Of a DNA stretch of 64,000 bases, positions 26,696-35,869 are shown piece after piece. The position numbers and the translations under genes were made by a program. This stretch comes from Alphaproteobacteria bacterium (GTDB taxonomy: Bacteria; Pseudomonadota; Alphaproteobacteria; CAJXXZ01; 1604HC): positions 434,001 to 498,000 of the forward strand of contig CP060235.1 in the NCBI GenBank assembly GCA_023898705.1, in the 5' to 3' direction. Positions within the stretch are counted from its first letter, which is position 1. Each line of letters begins with the position of its first letter. Below the pieces are notes generated by a model. That model saw only the letters and a program-made list of their open reading frames with translations. It was not told the DNA's origin and made no database searches.

Positions 26696-27114
26696 TGTTA
26701 GAGCTTTTAATGCGCAATATATCAAGAGGCATTGGTCTAGCCATTCTTTTGAATAGTGAGTGTATTTTGACTTTAAAGTGTAAAGTTGTATTATTAGTTT
26801 TATTCGGATTGATCGAGATGTCTTTTCCTATAAAGGGGTATTTGATTGGGTTTGCTATAGGTAATTTTTTAGAATCTTGTGGTGGTTTTACATGTGGTGT
26901 AATTTTGAGTCTGAGTAGGGTAGTATCTAATTCTCACCATGTAGTGTATGCATTGCTAGTTTTTATGTTATCTTTCATTCTACTCTTTTTGCAATTGGGA
27001 CATATTCCAATTTTGAATCAAAAGTGGCTATTTGATCTTGGAGTTGCGCTTATTGTATTACATAGCATTAATATTGTATTGAACGTTGGTTATAAGGAAA
27101 AGGTCAATGATTGA
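26692..27114 (+). CDS. mnhB: Na+/H+ antiporter subunit MnhB/MrpB-like
   Basis: A 140-residue membrane protein with about four hydrophobic segments. A central GGFTCGVILSL resembles the PGGGF.gG motif of MrpB, and the C-terminal KWLFDLGVALIVLHSINIVL matches the FDiGV.LvVlG signature of the family. With the next two genes (MnhC- and MnhD-like) it makes a partial Mrp set, which as a complex exchanges Na+ or K+ for protons across the cytoplasmic membrane. The N-terminal third is diverged. The stop overlaps the MnhC start by 8 bases. Function is supported by family signature and neighbours rather than overall similarity. Confidence 0.6.
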   Translation: MMLELLMRNISRGIGLAILLNSECILTLKCKVVLLVLFGLIEMSFPIKGYLIGFAIGNFLESCGGFTCGVILSLSRVVSNSHHVVYALLVFMLSFILLFLQLGHIPILNQKWLFDLGVALIVLHSINIVLNVGYKEKVND

Positions 27115-27316
27115 TGTGGTCTTATTAATGACATTGGGTATTTATTTGCTCCTTGATCGTACATCAGATTGGTTTGGTTATATTATTTGTGGCCAGGCGA
27201 TTAATCTGTTTTTGATAAAAATGAATGTAGTTACTAACTTACTTGAACAGTCAATTATCTTAACTTCAATAGTTATAGGTCTTGGTTCTGCTTTCTTACT
27301 TTTGAGAAAAAAGTAA
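27107..27316 (+). CDS. mnhC: Na+/H+ antiporter subunit MnhC/MrpC-like
   Basis: A 69-residue NuoK-like protein with three short hydrophobic segments. The ending NLLEQSIILTSIVIGLGSAFLLL matches the MrpC hallmark DPLpQALvLTAIVIg. The start is set at MIDVVLLMTLGIY (27107), the usual beginning of the first membrane helix; an upstream ATG-like site would add seven residues. The protein is shorter than the usual 110, because the loop between helices 2 and 3 is lost. Its stop shares one base with the MnhD-like start. Confidence 0.82.
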   Translation: MIDVVLLMTLGIYLLLDRTSDWFGYIICGQAINLFLIKMNVVTNLLEQSIILTSIVIGLGSAFLLLRKK

Positions 27317-28515
27317 TGATTTCTATCGCGAATTGTTCACTATTATTTTTCTTTGTATCATGCTTGTTTTGTCATTATTTTAAGGTGAAGAATAAGTATT
27401 TTATTTGCTCTGTGTTTGCGATCAATGTCGTTTCTGTTTATATATTGCGCAATAGCAATAGCATAATAAATCCATTGTATGTCAATTTGCTTTATAATAC
27501 ACTTGGGTTTTATATACTGACCTATTGTTCTATCTTGTTGTGTTTAAGTTTGTTTATAAGCAGTGAGTACCTGTCTGGTTTGCTGTTTATAGGTTATGGA
27601 ATGACACAAATATTATTGACTACAGATTTCTTTAATATGTATATCGGATATGAAATTTTATTGTGTGGTGTAATATTTTGTTTGATTAAATCTAATTGTA
27701 TTGCCTGGAAGTTATATTTCAAAGTTCAAATGCTTGCTAGTTGCATTATATTTTTAGGATGTTGTTTTTTCTATATGTCAAATGGAAACTTGTTGCTTAC
27801 GTGTAGTACAAAATCATATGTACCATATGTAATGTTAATTGGCTTTCTAATGAAAGCTGCTATTTTTCCATTAGGATTATGGATTAAAATTTATAGAACT
27901 ATTGATGATGATATTGTATTTTGGGTTGCTGGTCTTATAACAAAAATTGCTGTGTATTCCATCATACGTCTGTTGCCATGCCTGTATGGTGTACATATTT
28001 TACAAACTATCGTTTCTGTTAGTGCATTAGCAGGGGCTATATTGGCATATCAATCTTATGATGATAAGGAAATTTTAAGTTTTCATATTATCAGTCAGGT
28101 TAGTCTGATAATATGTATAGCAATATTTGAATTTAAGATAAACCAATTTTATTATTTAACATTGATATATTTAATGCACCATATTTGGACTAAATCTAGT
28201 CTTTTTCTACTATATAAAATGAAAAAATCGTTACTATGCAAGTATGCAATTTTTTCTTTAGTAGGAGTCCCTATCACTCCTGGGTTTATATCCAAAATGC
28301 TTACTTTATTTTATATGATTAAGTACAATGATGTTTTTTCTTCAATAGTTCTACTTTGTACCAGTGTTTTGACTACATGTTCAATGGAAAAGTTTATGAA
28401 TAAAGTAGGTATAGAAGAATATGATTCTAATAAATTGCGTGTGTCGTTAGTTTCCCTATTGTTTTGTTATACATTTATTACTATTTTAGGTTATAGGTTG
28501 TTACATGTACAATAA
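27316..28515 (+). CDS. mnhD: proton antiporter subunit MnhD/MrpD-like (NuoN/L family)
   Basis: A 399-residue polytopic protein of the Nuo/Mrp antiporter family with about twelve hydrophobic segments. GFLMKAAIFPLGLWI contains the conserved lysine of the proton path, ILSFHIISQVSLI matches the Y(S)SIsqig block, and MHHIWTKSSLFLL matches the l.Ha.fKa.LF block. It is shorter than the usual 480-500. Together with the MnhB- and MnhC-like genes it suggests a monovalent cation/proton antiporter; the A, E, F and G subunits are not in the window. Its stop overlaps the mlaE start by 11 bases. Confidence 0.78.
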   Translation: MISIANCSLLFFFVSCLFCHYFKVKNKYFICSVFAINVVSVYILRNSNSIINPLYVNLLYNTLGFYILTYCSILLCLSLFISSEYLSGLLFIGYGMTQILLTTDFFNMYIGYEILLCGVIFCLIKSNCIAWKLYFKVQMLASCIIFLGCCFFYMSNGNLLLTCSTKSYVPYVMLIGFLMKAAIFPLGLWIKIYRTIDDDIVFWVAGLITKIAVYSIIRLLPCLYGVHILQTIVSVSALAGAILAYQSYDDKEILSFHIISQVSLIICIAIFEFKINQFYYLTLIYLMHHIWTKSSLFLLYKMKKSLLCKYAIFSLVGVPITPGFISKMLTLFYMIKYNDVFSSIVLLCTSVLTTCSMEKFMNKVGIEEYDSNKLRVSLVSLLFCYTFITILGYRLLHVQ

Positions 28516-29503
28516 GTCTATGTCTAGATATAAATACAAGATTGTAAATGATAAGAGGATACTTGTTTTAATAGATGATTTCATATCCCAAGATATCCCT
28601 CTGTTACAAAAACTACTGACCAGAGCTGATGATGTAGAAATTTTGGGAACGATTACAGATAATGTAGATTTCTTTTTAAGTAATAGACATGATTTTTTTA
28701 AATATAGTCCAAATTTCAATTATTCGAAATATACTAATATACCTGATTCAACTAGTACTAACTTTTTGACCAAAATTTATAAGATGCAGTTGTTGTTGAT
28801 CAAATACACAAAAATGACTGTACCGCAATTAGAAGCATTCAAAAATTATTTTATAGATAGTTTTAAAGAAATAAGTACAGGTTCGTTAAGACTGATAACT
28901 CTTATGAGTAGTGTTTTGGGAATTGGTATTATGAGTGAGGGTTATGCCCAACTTGAATACGTAGGAGCTGAATCTTTCACAATGCATTTTTTTGTAGCTT
29001 TTATTTTTAGAGAAATGGTTCCTATTATGAACTCTATATTGATAGCAAGCAAATGTGTTACGGCTATTACAGCTAAAATTTCCATACAAAAAATTAATTC
29101 AGAGTGGAAAATGCTTAATTTAATGAATATTCATGACAATATTATTTTAAGTCCTAAGTGGTTAGCTTTTTTATTGGCAACTCCACTTATGAATTTGTAC
29201 GCAATATTTTTTGCATTTACATTAGGAATAGTTATTTATTCTATTTTAGCTAATTGTACGCTTCTCTTTTCTTTTAATTATGCAATCAATTTTTGTAATA
29301 TGACCAATTTTATGATTTCTCAAGTTAAATCATTGGTTTTTGGATGGTGGATGGGGCTGGTCACTTGCTCCGCTGGTGTTTTATATGATTTTGGAAATGA
29401 AAATTTAGGGAAAGCAATAGTAAAATCGGTGACCTATACAATAGGTGGAATAGTATTTTTAGACATGTTGATGATGTATATATGTACTAGATTGGGAATA
29501 TAA
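28505..29503 (+). CDS. mlaE: MlaE-type lipid ABC transporter permease
   Basis: A 332-residue permease of the MlaE/YrbE (PF02405) family, which moves phospholipid across or from the inner membrane to keep outer-membrane asymmetry. The N-terminal 110 residues form a STAS-like cytoplasmic part, and then four to six membrane helices follow. Conserved features include the FREMVPIMNSILIASKCVTAITAKI segment (family consensus vrel.PvltaLivagrvgsaiaAeLg) and FGWWMGLVTCSAGV. ATP-binding MlaF begins 2 bases after its stop and MlaD follows. The STAS-like extension is usual in alphaproteobacterial versions. Confidence 0.92.
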   Translation: MYNKSMSRYKYKIVNDKRILVLIDDFISQDIPLLQKLLTRADDVEILGTITDNVDFFLSNRHDFFKYSPNFNYSKYTNIPDSTSTNFLTKIYKMQLLLIKYTKMTVPQLEAFKNYFIDSFKEISTGSLRLITLMSSVLGIGIMSEGYAQLEYVGAESFTMHFFVAFIFREMVPIMNSILIASKCVTAITAKISIQKINSEWKMLNLMNIHDNIILSPKWLAFLLATPLMNLYAIFFAFTLGIVIYSILANCTLLFSFNYAINFCNMTNFMISQVKSLVFGWWMGLVTCSAGVLYDFGNENLGKAIVKSVTYTIGGIVFLDMLMMYICTRLGI

Positions 29504-29505
29504 AT

Positions 29506-30174
29506 ATGTTGTTAGAGTTAAAAAACATTACTACAATTATCAATGGAGTTAAAATTCATGATAATCTCAATTTTTCCATTAGTGCTGGAGAGATAGTTTC
29601 ATTGATGGGAGGCTCTGGTAGTGGAAAAACCACTTTTGCTAATGTAGTACTTAATTTTATGCCAATCACCTCTGGTGAAATTTTCTTTTTAGGGAAGAGA
29701 ATTCAAAACGTTGATTCATTAAACTCTAAAATTGCTTATCAAGTTCAAAATAATGCCTTGTTTGCAGATAAAACGGTAATAGAAAACATTGCTTTCCCTT
29801 TAAGATATGTAGCAAATTTAGAGTGGAATATTGCAATAGAATTAGCATTTCGTAAGCTTTTTTTGGTAAATTTGAATTATGATGATGCATATAAATATCC
29901 ACATATGTTGTCGGGAGGTATGATGAAAAAAGTAGCTTTGGCCAGAGCTATAGCAACAGATCCAAATTTATTAATTCTTGATGAGCCTTTTTCTGGTCTT
30001 GATAATGTAAACTTGAAACATATACAAGAATTGATATATAAATTATCAAAAAAAATGTCTATCATATGTATTACACACCATTTTTTGAAATCGGATAGGT
30101 ATTATATGTTGCAAAGTGGAAAGTTTAATCAAATAAGTGAGTCGGAAGTAAAAGTAAATTATGCATTTTTTTAA
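29506..30174 (+). CDS. mlaF: MlaF-type ABC transporter ATP-binding protein
   Basis: A 222-residue ABC ATPase. Walker A is GGSGSGKTT at residues 35-43, the signature is MLSGGMMKKVALARAIATD and Walker B is LLILDEPFSGLD. It pairs with the MlaE permease and MlaD to form an inner-membrane lipid transporter. It is somewhat shorter than the usual 260 because the C-terminal helical tail is missing. The end overlaps MlaD by 14 bases, so the two are probably translated together. Confidence 0.93.
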   Translation: MLLELKNITTIINGVKIHDNLNFSISAGEIVSLMGGSGSGKTTFANVVLNFMPITSGEIFFLGKRIQNVDSLNSKIAYQVQNNALFADKTVIENIAFPLRYVANLEWNIAIELAFRKLFLVNLNYDDAYKYPHMLSGGMMKKVALARAIATDPNLLILDEPFSGLDNVNLKHIQELIYKLSKKMSIICITHHFLKSDRYYMLQSGKFNQISESEVKVNYAFF

Positions 30175-30937
30175 TAAAAGATTTTTTAATTGGAGCAGAT
30201 TGTTTTTTATATTTTTTGCCTTGAGCATAGCTGCTTCTTTAGTCTATTTGATAAATTGTACTTATCCATATAAAGGCAATAAGGTCTTGATCAACTTTCC
30301 TAAAGATGTGATTGGATTAGAGATTGGATCTAGTATTTTCTTTAATGGCATAAACATAGGATATGTCAAAAAAATTGATTTGGATTATAATGATGAAACT
30401 ATTGATGTTATAGTAGTTTTAAACAGAAAATTTAATATCAAAAATAAAATAGCCCAATTAGAGAATAGAGGTATTGCTGGCCACAAGTATATCAGTCTTA
30501 TTAAGTCAACCGATGATGTTAAGTTGAAACATAAGTTTGGGTATGTACAAATTCAATCACAAAATTCAAAGATGTCTGATATGTTAGATAATGCTAATAA
30601 GATAGCCTTAGACTCATCAGAATTTATGAAGAAATTACGTAATTTAGATGTGAATAAGTTAAATGTTTTGATAAATAACATGAATGAAGTTATGAAAAAA
30701 GTGGATGCTATGTCGAGTAAACTGATTGTTGCTTCAGATTCCATTAATTCCATATTGTTTATTATTAATTCATCCTTGAAGGACGGTAAGCATAATTTGA
30801 ATGATTTATTTTATATTTATTTGCCAAAGTTAAATTCATCGATTGATCATATGAATGAAACGCTGAAAGTTGCATCTCAAGTTATGAAAAACTTTAAAGA
30901 AAAACCTGTAAGATTTTTACTAGATTGGTATTCATAG
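30161..30937 (+). CDS. mlaD: MlaD-type MCE-domain lipid-binding protein
   Basis: A 258-residue protein with one N-terminal transmembrane helix (about residues 14-32, LFFIFFALSIAASLVYLI) and a periplasmic MCE domain: VLINFPKDVIGLEIGSSIFFNGINIGYVKKI is the usual opening and NRGIAGHKYISL the conserved closing loop. Coiled helices follow (about residues 140-250). It is the substrate-binding subunit of the Mla transporter, forming hexameric rings on the permease. It is the last gene of the operon that begins with accA. Confidence 0.92.
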   Translation: MHFFNKRFFNWSRLFFIFFALSIAASLVYLINCTYPYKGNKVLINFPKDVIGLEIGSSIFFNGINIGYVKKIDLDYNDETIDVIVVLNRKFNIKNKIAQLENRGIAGHKYISLIKSTDDVKLKHKFGYVQIQSQNSKMSDMLDNANKIALDSSEFMKKLRNLDVNKLNVLINNMNEVMKKVDAMSSKLIVASDSINSILFIINSSLKDGKHNLNDLFYIYLPKLNSSIDHMNETLKVASQVMKNFKEKPVRFLLDWYS

Positions 30938-31002
30938 TTATAGACATAAAATGCCAAAGTAGTAAAATTGATTATGGATTATGATATTATGATTCGAGTG
31001 GG

Positions 31003-32403
31003 ATGGATGTGCTTAAATCCGTAAGGCGATTTGCTAACAGTAAATTTTGGGGCTTGTTGTCCATAATCACTTTGACGCTGCTTAGTAATGCAATGTTGAG
31101 GGTTATGAAGGATACCCTTTTATTTTCCAATAATTCTAGTATAGAGGTTGTCCATTTTATTAAATCTTGTTTAGTGATGCCTATTTCAATAGTGTTTGTG
31201 TATTTTTATACTAAAGCAAGTTTAAGGTTTGACGCTAAAAAGATAATATACTTTATTTTATCTACTTTTTCTATTTTTTTTGCTATATATGCTCTATTCA
31301 TATATCCATTTCGTTATTTGTTACAGCCTAATGCAAATGTTATTAAACTTTTAATTAGCAAATACGCATACTTAAAATGGGTTTTTGTTATTTATGGTTC
31401 CTGGTCTAATGCTTTGTTTTACGTTTTTTCTGAATTATGGTCATCAATTGCTCTCAACCTTATATTTTGGCAATTTGCTAATAGCATTAATACAATCCAG
31501 GAGGCCAGATTAACTTACGTCTATTTTGGTATTTTGGGTAATGTTGGAATGATGGTGGGTGGAGGATTAATCTCTTTTTTGTTTGAGTCTAATTTTTATT
31601 ACAAAGTACCTCTTATGAGTTTGCTTATTTCATTAATAGTCTTGCTTATTATAATGCTTTATAAATTTATGTTTGCTGTTGTTGATACTGTTAATTTAGA
31701 TAAATCAAATAAGGGTAATTTTAGTTTTAAAAGTATGTTGCATATTTTTATTTCATCAAAATATTTGCGAAATATTATGTTGATCGTGTTTTGTTATCAT
31801 TTTACCAGCAATTTGATAGAAGTAACTTGGAAGTCAGTTTTGCATAGTTCAAACTCTAATTATGAATTATATGGTAGGGATTTAGGCATGATCTATATGA
31901 GTTCTGGATTTATTTCTATATTGTTATTTTACTTGCCAAGCTATTTAATTAAAAATATGTCTTGGAGAAATATGGGTTTGCTTGTCCCAGTAAGTTTAAC
32001 TTGCGTTGCCTCTATTTTCTATTTTGTCTTATTTAATTCTAGTATTTTTCAAATAAATTATAAGTTTCAACTTTCTGTAGTGTCTTTATTCGGGTCAATT
32101 TATTATATATCAAATCGATTCCTAAAATATTCTGTATTTGATCCAATTAAGGAAATTGCTTATATGCCTTTGACACAATCCGAACGATTGAAGGGAAAAA
32201 CCATGATAGATGTTTTTGGTAGTAAATTTTCAAAAGCAATGAGTGGTTATGTTCAAGCTCTATTCTTGATTCTGATGCCTTCTGCTACACAAACGTATAT
32301 TTCTAAGTATTTAGTATACATAGTAGCTTTATTTATGTTAGTTTGGATACGCTCTGTTCTTGTTGTATCCAAAGAATATGATAAGATCTCACAAAATCAA
32401 TGA
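31003..32403 (+). CDS. tlc: ATP/ADP translocase (nucleotide transporter, Tlc family)
   Basis: A 466-residue inner-membrane carrier of the NTT/AAA family, which exchanges host ATP for bacterial ADP (or imports nucleotides). The family is nearly limited to obligate intracellular bacteria and plastids. Recognisable blocks are NAMLRVMKDTLLF in the first helix, HFIKSCLVMPISI, YGSWSNALFYVFSELWSSIALNLIFWQFAN and TYVYFGILGNVGMM, plus YMPLTQSERLKGKTMIDVFGSK near the end. About twelve hydrophobic segments are visible. Substrate preference cannot be fixed from sequence. It overlaps the next gene by 4 bases. Confidence 0.95.
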   Translation: MDVLKSVRRFANSKFWGLLSIITLTLLSNAMLRVMKDTLLFSNNSSIEVVHFIKSCLVMPISIVFVYFYTKASLRFDAKKIIYFILSTFSIFFAIYALFIYPFRYLLQPNANVIKLLISKYAYLKWVFVIYGSWSNALFYVFSELWSSIALNLIFWQFANSINTIQEARLTYVYFGILGNVGMMVGGGLISFLFESNFYYKVPLMSLLISLIVLLIIMLYKFMFAVVDTVNLDKSNKGNFSFKSMLHIFISSKYLRNIMLIVFCYHFTSNLIEVTWKSVLHSSNSNYELYGRDLGMIYMSSGFISILLFYLPSYLIKNMSWRNMGLLVPVSLTCVASIFYFVLFNSSIFQINYKFQLSVVSLFGSIYYISNRFLKYSVFDPIKEIAYMPLTQSERLKGKTMIDVFGSKFSKAMSGYVQALFLILMPSATQTYISKYLVYIVALFMLVWIRSVLVVSKEYDKISQNQ

Positions 32404-32879
32404 TAGTTGAATTGCTATATTTTTTATATTATAATCACCTGATGGTTTTGTTAGCTTTTTTGTTTATTTGCTTTTCAGTGTTTTCTGAGGTCTCGAGTGG
32501 TAGTGCGGGAAAATCTTTGTCTTCTCAGAAGAATCAAAAAAATTTTACAGGTGACCCTATCATATATGAAACCAAAAGAGTGAATGCATTAAAAGATGCA
32601 TTTGAGAAAGATACTTGGTATGATTTTTCTTACGGTATCAAAAGCTTTTTTGTAAGAAAATGGTGTAGAAGTGCTTATGAGGAATATTTAAAACATTTGG
32701 TAGTCAGAAGGCAGTTGGATAGATGTAAAGCTTCTAAGTCGACTGTGGAAAAACGATTGGCTAAATTAGATGAAAAGTGTAAGCTCTGTATCTTGGCTAT
32801 TGATTTGTTTGACGAAGACGATAGTTTTATGAGAGAAAAAGGCTATAAGTTTGTTATTAAAGGAAGTTATAGAAAGTAA
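32400..32879 (+). CDS. predicted membrane-anchored or secreted protein of unknown function
   Basis: A 159-residue protein I do not recognise. A hydrophobic N-terminal segment (about residues 15-30, MVLLAFLFICFSVF) followed by SEVSSGSAGKS suggests a signal peptide. The mature part is basic and helical, rich in Lys and Arg, with three Cys in the second half (WCRS, LDRCKAS, CKLC). It overlaps tlc upstream by 4 bases and the EamA transporter by 1 base, so it is part of the tlc operon. It may act at the membrane with the ATP carrier or the EamA protein. Confidence 0.6.
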   Translation: MIVELLYFLYYNHLMVLLAFLFICFSVFSEVSSGSAGKSLSSQKNQKNFTGDPIIYETKRVNALKDAFEKDTWYDFSYGIKSFFVRKWCRSAYEEYLKHLVVRRQLDRCKASKSTVEKRLAKLDEKCKLCILAIDLFDEDDSFMREKGYKFVIKGSYRK

Positions 32880-33751
32880 TGCGTACAGAGAACCTTTCTT
32901 ACCTAAAAGCCTCATTGTGGTTTACAATGTCGATTTTGTGCGGTTTTTTTAATGATTTTATACTGCGTTATATAGCTGTGAATAATACAATTATGATACC
33001 TGTTGTACAAGCTACTTTTTATCGTTTCTTTTTCAGTGCATGTTTTTTATTTCCTTTTTTTATAGTCGGAAAAAAGAGTAGTTTGACCGCACAATCCAAG
33101 AACCATTTTATAAGGTCAATACTATTATTAGTCCCAATGTTGTTATGGACTTATGGAGTGTCGCATAGCAGCCTCATTTTTGCTACATTCATGGAATTTT
33201 CTATCCCATTTTTTGTATCTATTATAGCCTATTTTTTCTTGCATGAATCAATAGAAAAAAGGTTAGTATCTATCGTATTAGGGTGTGCGGGAGTTTTCTT
33301 AGTGGCTTTTAAATATATAGAATTTAGTAGCTTATATGTGGTGTTTGCTATGGTCTTGGCATGTATACTATACGCTACATTAGATGTAGTGAATAAGTAT
33401 TTATTGAATAAAAATGAAAGTTTGATTAACATGTTATTCTTTAGTTCCTTGGGCGTATCAATTTTAACATTGCCTTTTATTTTATGTTGTTATGTTGCAA
33501 TTCCTATAAATTATTTGATTTTATATGTAATACAGGGATTGTTAGGTAATTTTTTGATATTTTTTATATTAAAAGCTTATCAGTTAGAGAGTATATCGGC
33601 TCTTCAGCCTCTCAGATTTATTTCATTTCCTCTGTCTATTTTATTTGGTCTTAAGTTAGGGGATAATATTTCATTTTTGTACATCATTTTTGGTTTTTCA
33701 TTTCTTCTTTTATCATTAATTTACAGCATAAATCATGAATTAAAAAAATAA
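32879..33751 (+). CDS. EamA/DMT-family transporter
   Basis: A 290-residue protein with about ten transmembrane helices in two EamA repeats. The first repeat ends with FLHESIEKRLVSIVLGCAGVFLVA, which matches the EamA consensus of a Glu followed by a helix and G..li..Gv.ll. The second repeat closes with LKLGDNISFLYIIFGFSFLLLSLIY. Members export amino acids or metabolites; some Rickettsia members import S-adenosylmethionine. Substrate cannot be told here. It is the last gene of the tlc operon. Confidence 0.85.
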   Translation: MRTENLSYLKASLWFTMSILCGFFNDFILRYIAVNNTIMIPVVQATFYRFFFSACFLFPFFIVGKKSSLTAQSKNHFIRSILLLVPMLLWTYGVSHSSLIFATFMEFSIPFFVSIIAYFFLHESIEKRLVSIVLGCAGVFLVAFKYIEFSSLYVVFAMVLACILYATLDVVNKYLLNKNESLINMLFFSSLGVSILTLPFILCCYVAIPINYLILYVIQGLLGNFLIFFILKAYQLESISALQPLRFISFPLSILFGLKLGDNISFLYIIFGFSFLLLSLIYSINHELKK

Positions 33752-33804
33752 ATTTAAAATTTTAATTAATAAATTGTAGATTTTTCATTTTTATACTGAA
33801 TTTG

Positions 33805-33978
33805 ATGTTATTCTACTTTGTTTTAATACTTTTTATGGGAAAAATAGATGCATGTATGAAAAAAGATGTATTGTCTAAATATTTAGAAGAACGATTTCCC
33901 TTCTACTACAAGCAAATTATAAAATCTAAAGATTTAAAAATTAATTATTTCAGCAAAGGCATGCCAACACTATATTAG
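33805..33978 (+). CDS. small hydrophobic-N-terminus ORF, unknown
   Basis: A 57-residue ORF between the EamA gene and the convergent PBP gene, whose stop lies 1 base downstream. It begins MLFYFVLILFMGKIDAC, a likely short signal or lipoprotein-like peptide; the Cys is preceded by IDA, a poor lipobox. The rest, ERFPFYYKQIIKSKDLKINYF, is aromatic and basic. No clear ribosome binding site is seen. It could be a small membrane or secreted peptide or a chance ORF. Confidence 0.35.
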   Translation: MLFYFVLILFMGKIDACMKKDVLSKYLEERFPFYYKQIIKSKDLKINYFSKGMPTLY

Positions 33979-33979
33979 T

Positions 33980-35803
33980 CTACACAATAAAATTTTGGTT
34001 AAAATTATCAATCTCTATCTGACTATGTTGGATAGCTTCTGCGAATTTTTTCCATATTAATAAACTTGGATTTGGACCTTTATTTAACATCATTTTTTGA
34101 TTGTAATCATCATTTCCGCACCATGTACCTATTATCAATTTAGGTGTAAACCCAACAAACCAAAAATCGCTATATTTTTGGGAAGATCCCGTCTTTCCTG
34201 CTACAGGGTAGGGTAGGGTTTTTAAACTTCTTGCGGTACCTTCTAAAACAACTTTTCTCAATATAGTTCCTATTCTATTTGCTTCTAATATTTGAATAGC
34301 ACTTTTTTTCTCATGTTGATGTTCTGAATAATCTACCAATATTTGTCCAGTATCACTATTTTTAACTTTGATTATTCCATTGATATTAGATAATTCTCCT
34401 TGGTTTGGGACTACTGAAAAAGCTCTAACCATTTCAATTAATCTAGCATTTGCACTGCCTAGGGATATTGATAAATCATTTGGAATATTCTGCTCTAACC
34501 CTAACAAATGAGCCAACTCAATGATTTTATTTATTCCAACTTGTTGAGCCAATCTAACAGTAATACCATTAATAGATTTAATTAATCCAATTTGCATTGG
34601 TAGGATTCCTTGTTCTATATGATAATAGTTGCTAGGACTCCAACCATTAATATTTGGCGATGAATCTTCTATTAATGTATTTTCATCTATATTATTTCTT
34701 ATTGCTTCCAAATATACAAAAAATTTGAATAGTGATCCGGTTTGTCTTAATGCTTGAGTTGCTCTGTTGAATCCACCATTATGGTATTTGACTCCCCCAA
34801 TCATGCATTTTACGTTTCCATTATAGTCAGTCGCTAATAGAGCAAGATTACCCATTTTCCATTTATGTGATGTTTGTTTAAATACTTCTTGGGTGGATTT
34901 AAATGCAGCCTCCTGTAATTGTGAATCAATAGTTGTAATTATTTCCAAATTATAATTCATATCACTAATCCAACTGGGTATCTGACTGTGTAACACCCAG
35001 TCTGTAAAATAAAACATTGAATCGTTATTTAGATTATTGTGTAACAACATAGGTTTATTTAAAATCGCAAGTTCATATTCTTCAATAGAAATATAATTAT
35101 ATTCTAACATCTTAGATAAAACAAAGTTAATTCTGTCTTTTACTGACTCATTATTGAAAGAGTATCTAGATGGAGCTTTTAGCAAACTAATTAAATAAGC
35201 GGATTCGAAAATGGTCAGATCATTTAAATTTTGTTTTCCAAAAAATTTCCAAGCTGCTGCTTTTATGCCATAAGTATTACTTCCAAAATAGACTCTACTT
35301 AAATATAAACTTATGATTTCTTTCTTTGTAAAAGTAAATTCTAGCTTTATTGCTAAAATTGCTTCTCTGACTTTTCTAAGATAGGATTTACGCTTATCGA
35401 AACCTTCTATATTGAAAATTATGTTTTTAGCTAGTTGTTGAGTAATTGAACTACCGCCTTCAACAATTTTATTTGAAGTGAAATTTTTATAGGCTGCTCT
35501 GATTATTCCTAGAAAATCAATGCCGCAATGATGCCAAAATCTTTTATCTTCTAAAACTATTAGCGAATTGATAATGGGAGTTGGTATATCTTCAAATTTG
35601 GTGTCAGGATATTTAATTGAGCCATAGGTAGCAAGCAAATTATTTTGACTATCTTTGAAAATGATGTATGGAGAAAACTTCATTCTAAATACATCCTCTG
35701 CTCTTGGCACGGTGAGATTAACAAATAAAATACTAAATACACCAATGATAATGCTATTTAATAACACCTTAAAGATTAATCGCATGACCCTCCTGGATAA
35801 CAT
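33980..35803 (-). CDS. class A penicillin-binding protein (PBP1 family)
   Basis: A 607-residue bifunctional peptidoglycan synthase. One N-terminal membrane helix (about residues 8-28) is followed by a GT51 transglycosylase domain with the motifs EDKRFWHHCGID, EGGSSITQQLAKN and YLSRVYFGSNTYGI. The C-terminal transpeptidase domain has SxxK as TGSLFKFFVYL, SIN as KSINGITVRLA and KTG as AGKTGSSQKYSDFWFVG. It is shorter than E. coli PBP1a/1b because no OB or UB2H insert is present. With murG it shows that lipid II is polymerised and cross-linked. The gene follows lepA by 66 bases. Confidence 0.93.
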   Translation of the reverse strand: MLSRRVMRLIFKVLLNSIIIGVFSILFVNLTVPRAEDVFRMKFSPYIIFKDSQNNLLATYGSIKYPDTKFEDIPTPIINSLIVLEDKRFWHHCGIDFLGIIRAAYKNFTSNKIVEGGSSITQQLAKNIIFNIEGFDKRKSYLRKVREAILAIKLEFTFTKKEIISLYLSRVYFGSNTYGIKAAAWKFFGKQNLNDLTIFESAYLISLLKAPSRYSFNNESVKDRINFVLSKMLEYNYISIEEYELAILNKPMLLHNNLNNDSMFYFTDWVLHSQIPSWISDMNYNLEIITTIDSQLQEAAFKSTQEVFKQTSHKWKMGNLALLATDYNGNVKCMIGGVKYHNGGFNRATQALRQTGSLFKFFVYLEAIRNNIDENTLIEDSSPNINGWSPSNYYHIEQGILPMQIGLIKSINGITVRLAQQVGINKIIELAHLLGLEQNIPNDLSISLGSANARLIEMVRAFSVVPNQGELSNINGIIKVKNSDTGQILVDYSEHQHEKKSAIQILEANRIGTILRKVVLEGTARSLKTLPYPVAGKTGSSQKYSDFWFVGFTPKLIIGTWCGNDDYNQKMMLNKGPNPSLLIWKKFAEAIQHSQIEIDNFNQNFIV

Positions 35804-35869
35804 ATTTATAAACTTATCCCCTAATAACTAAATTTATTTTAATGCGTCCTATTATAACATTCCCATGAA

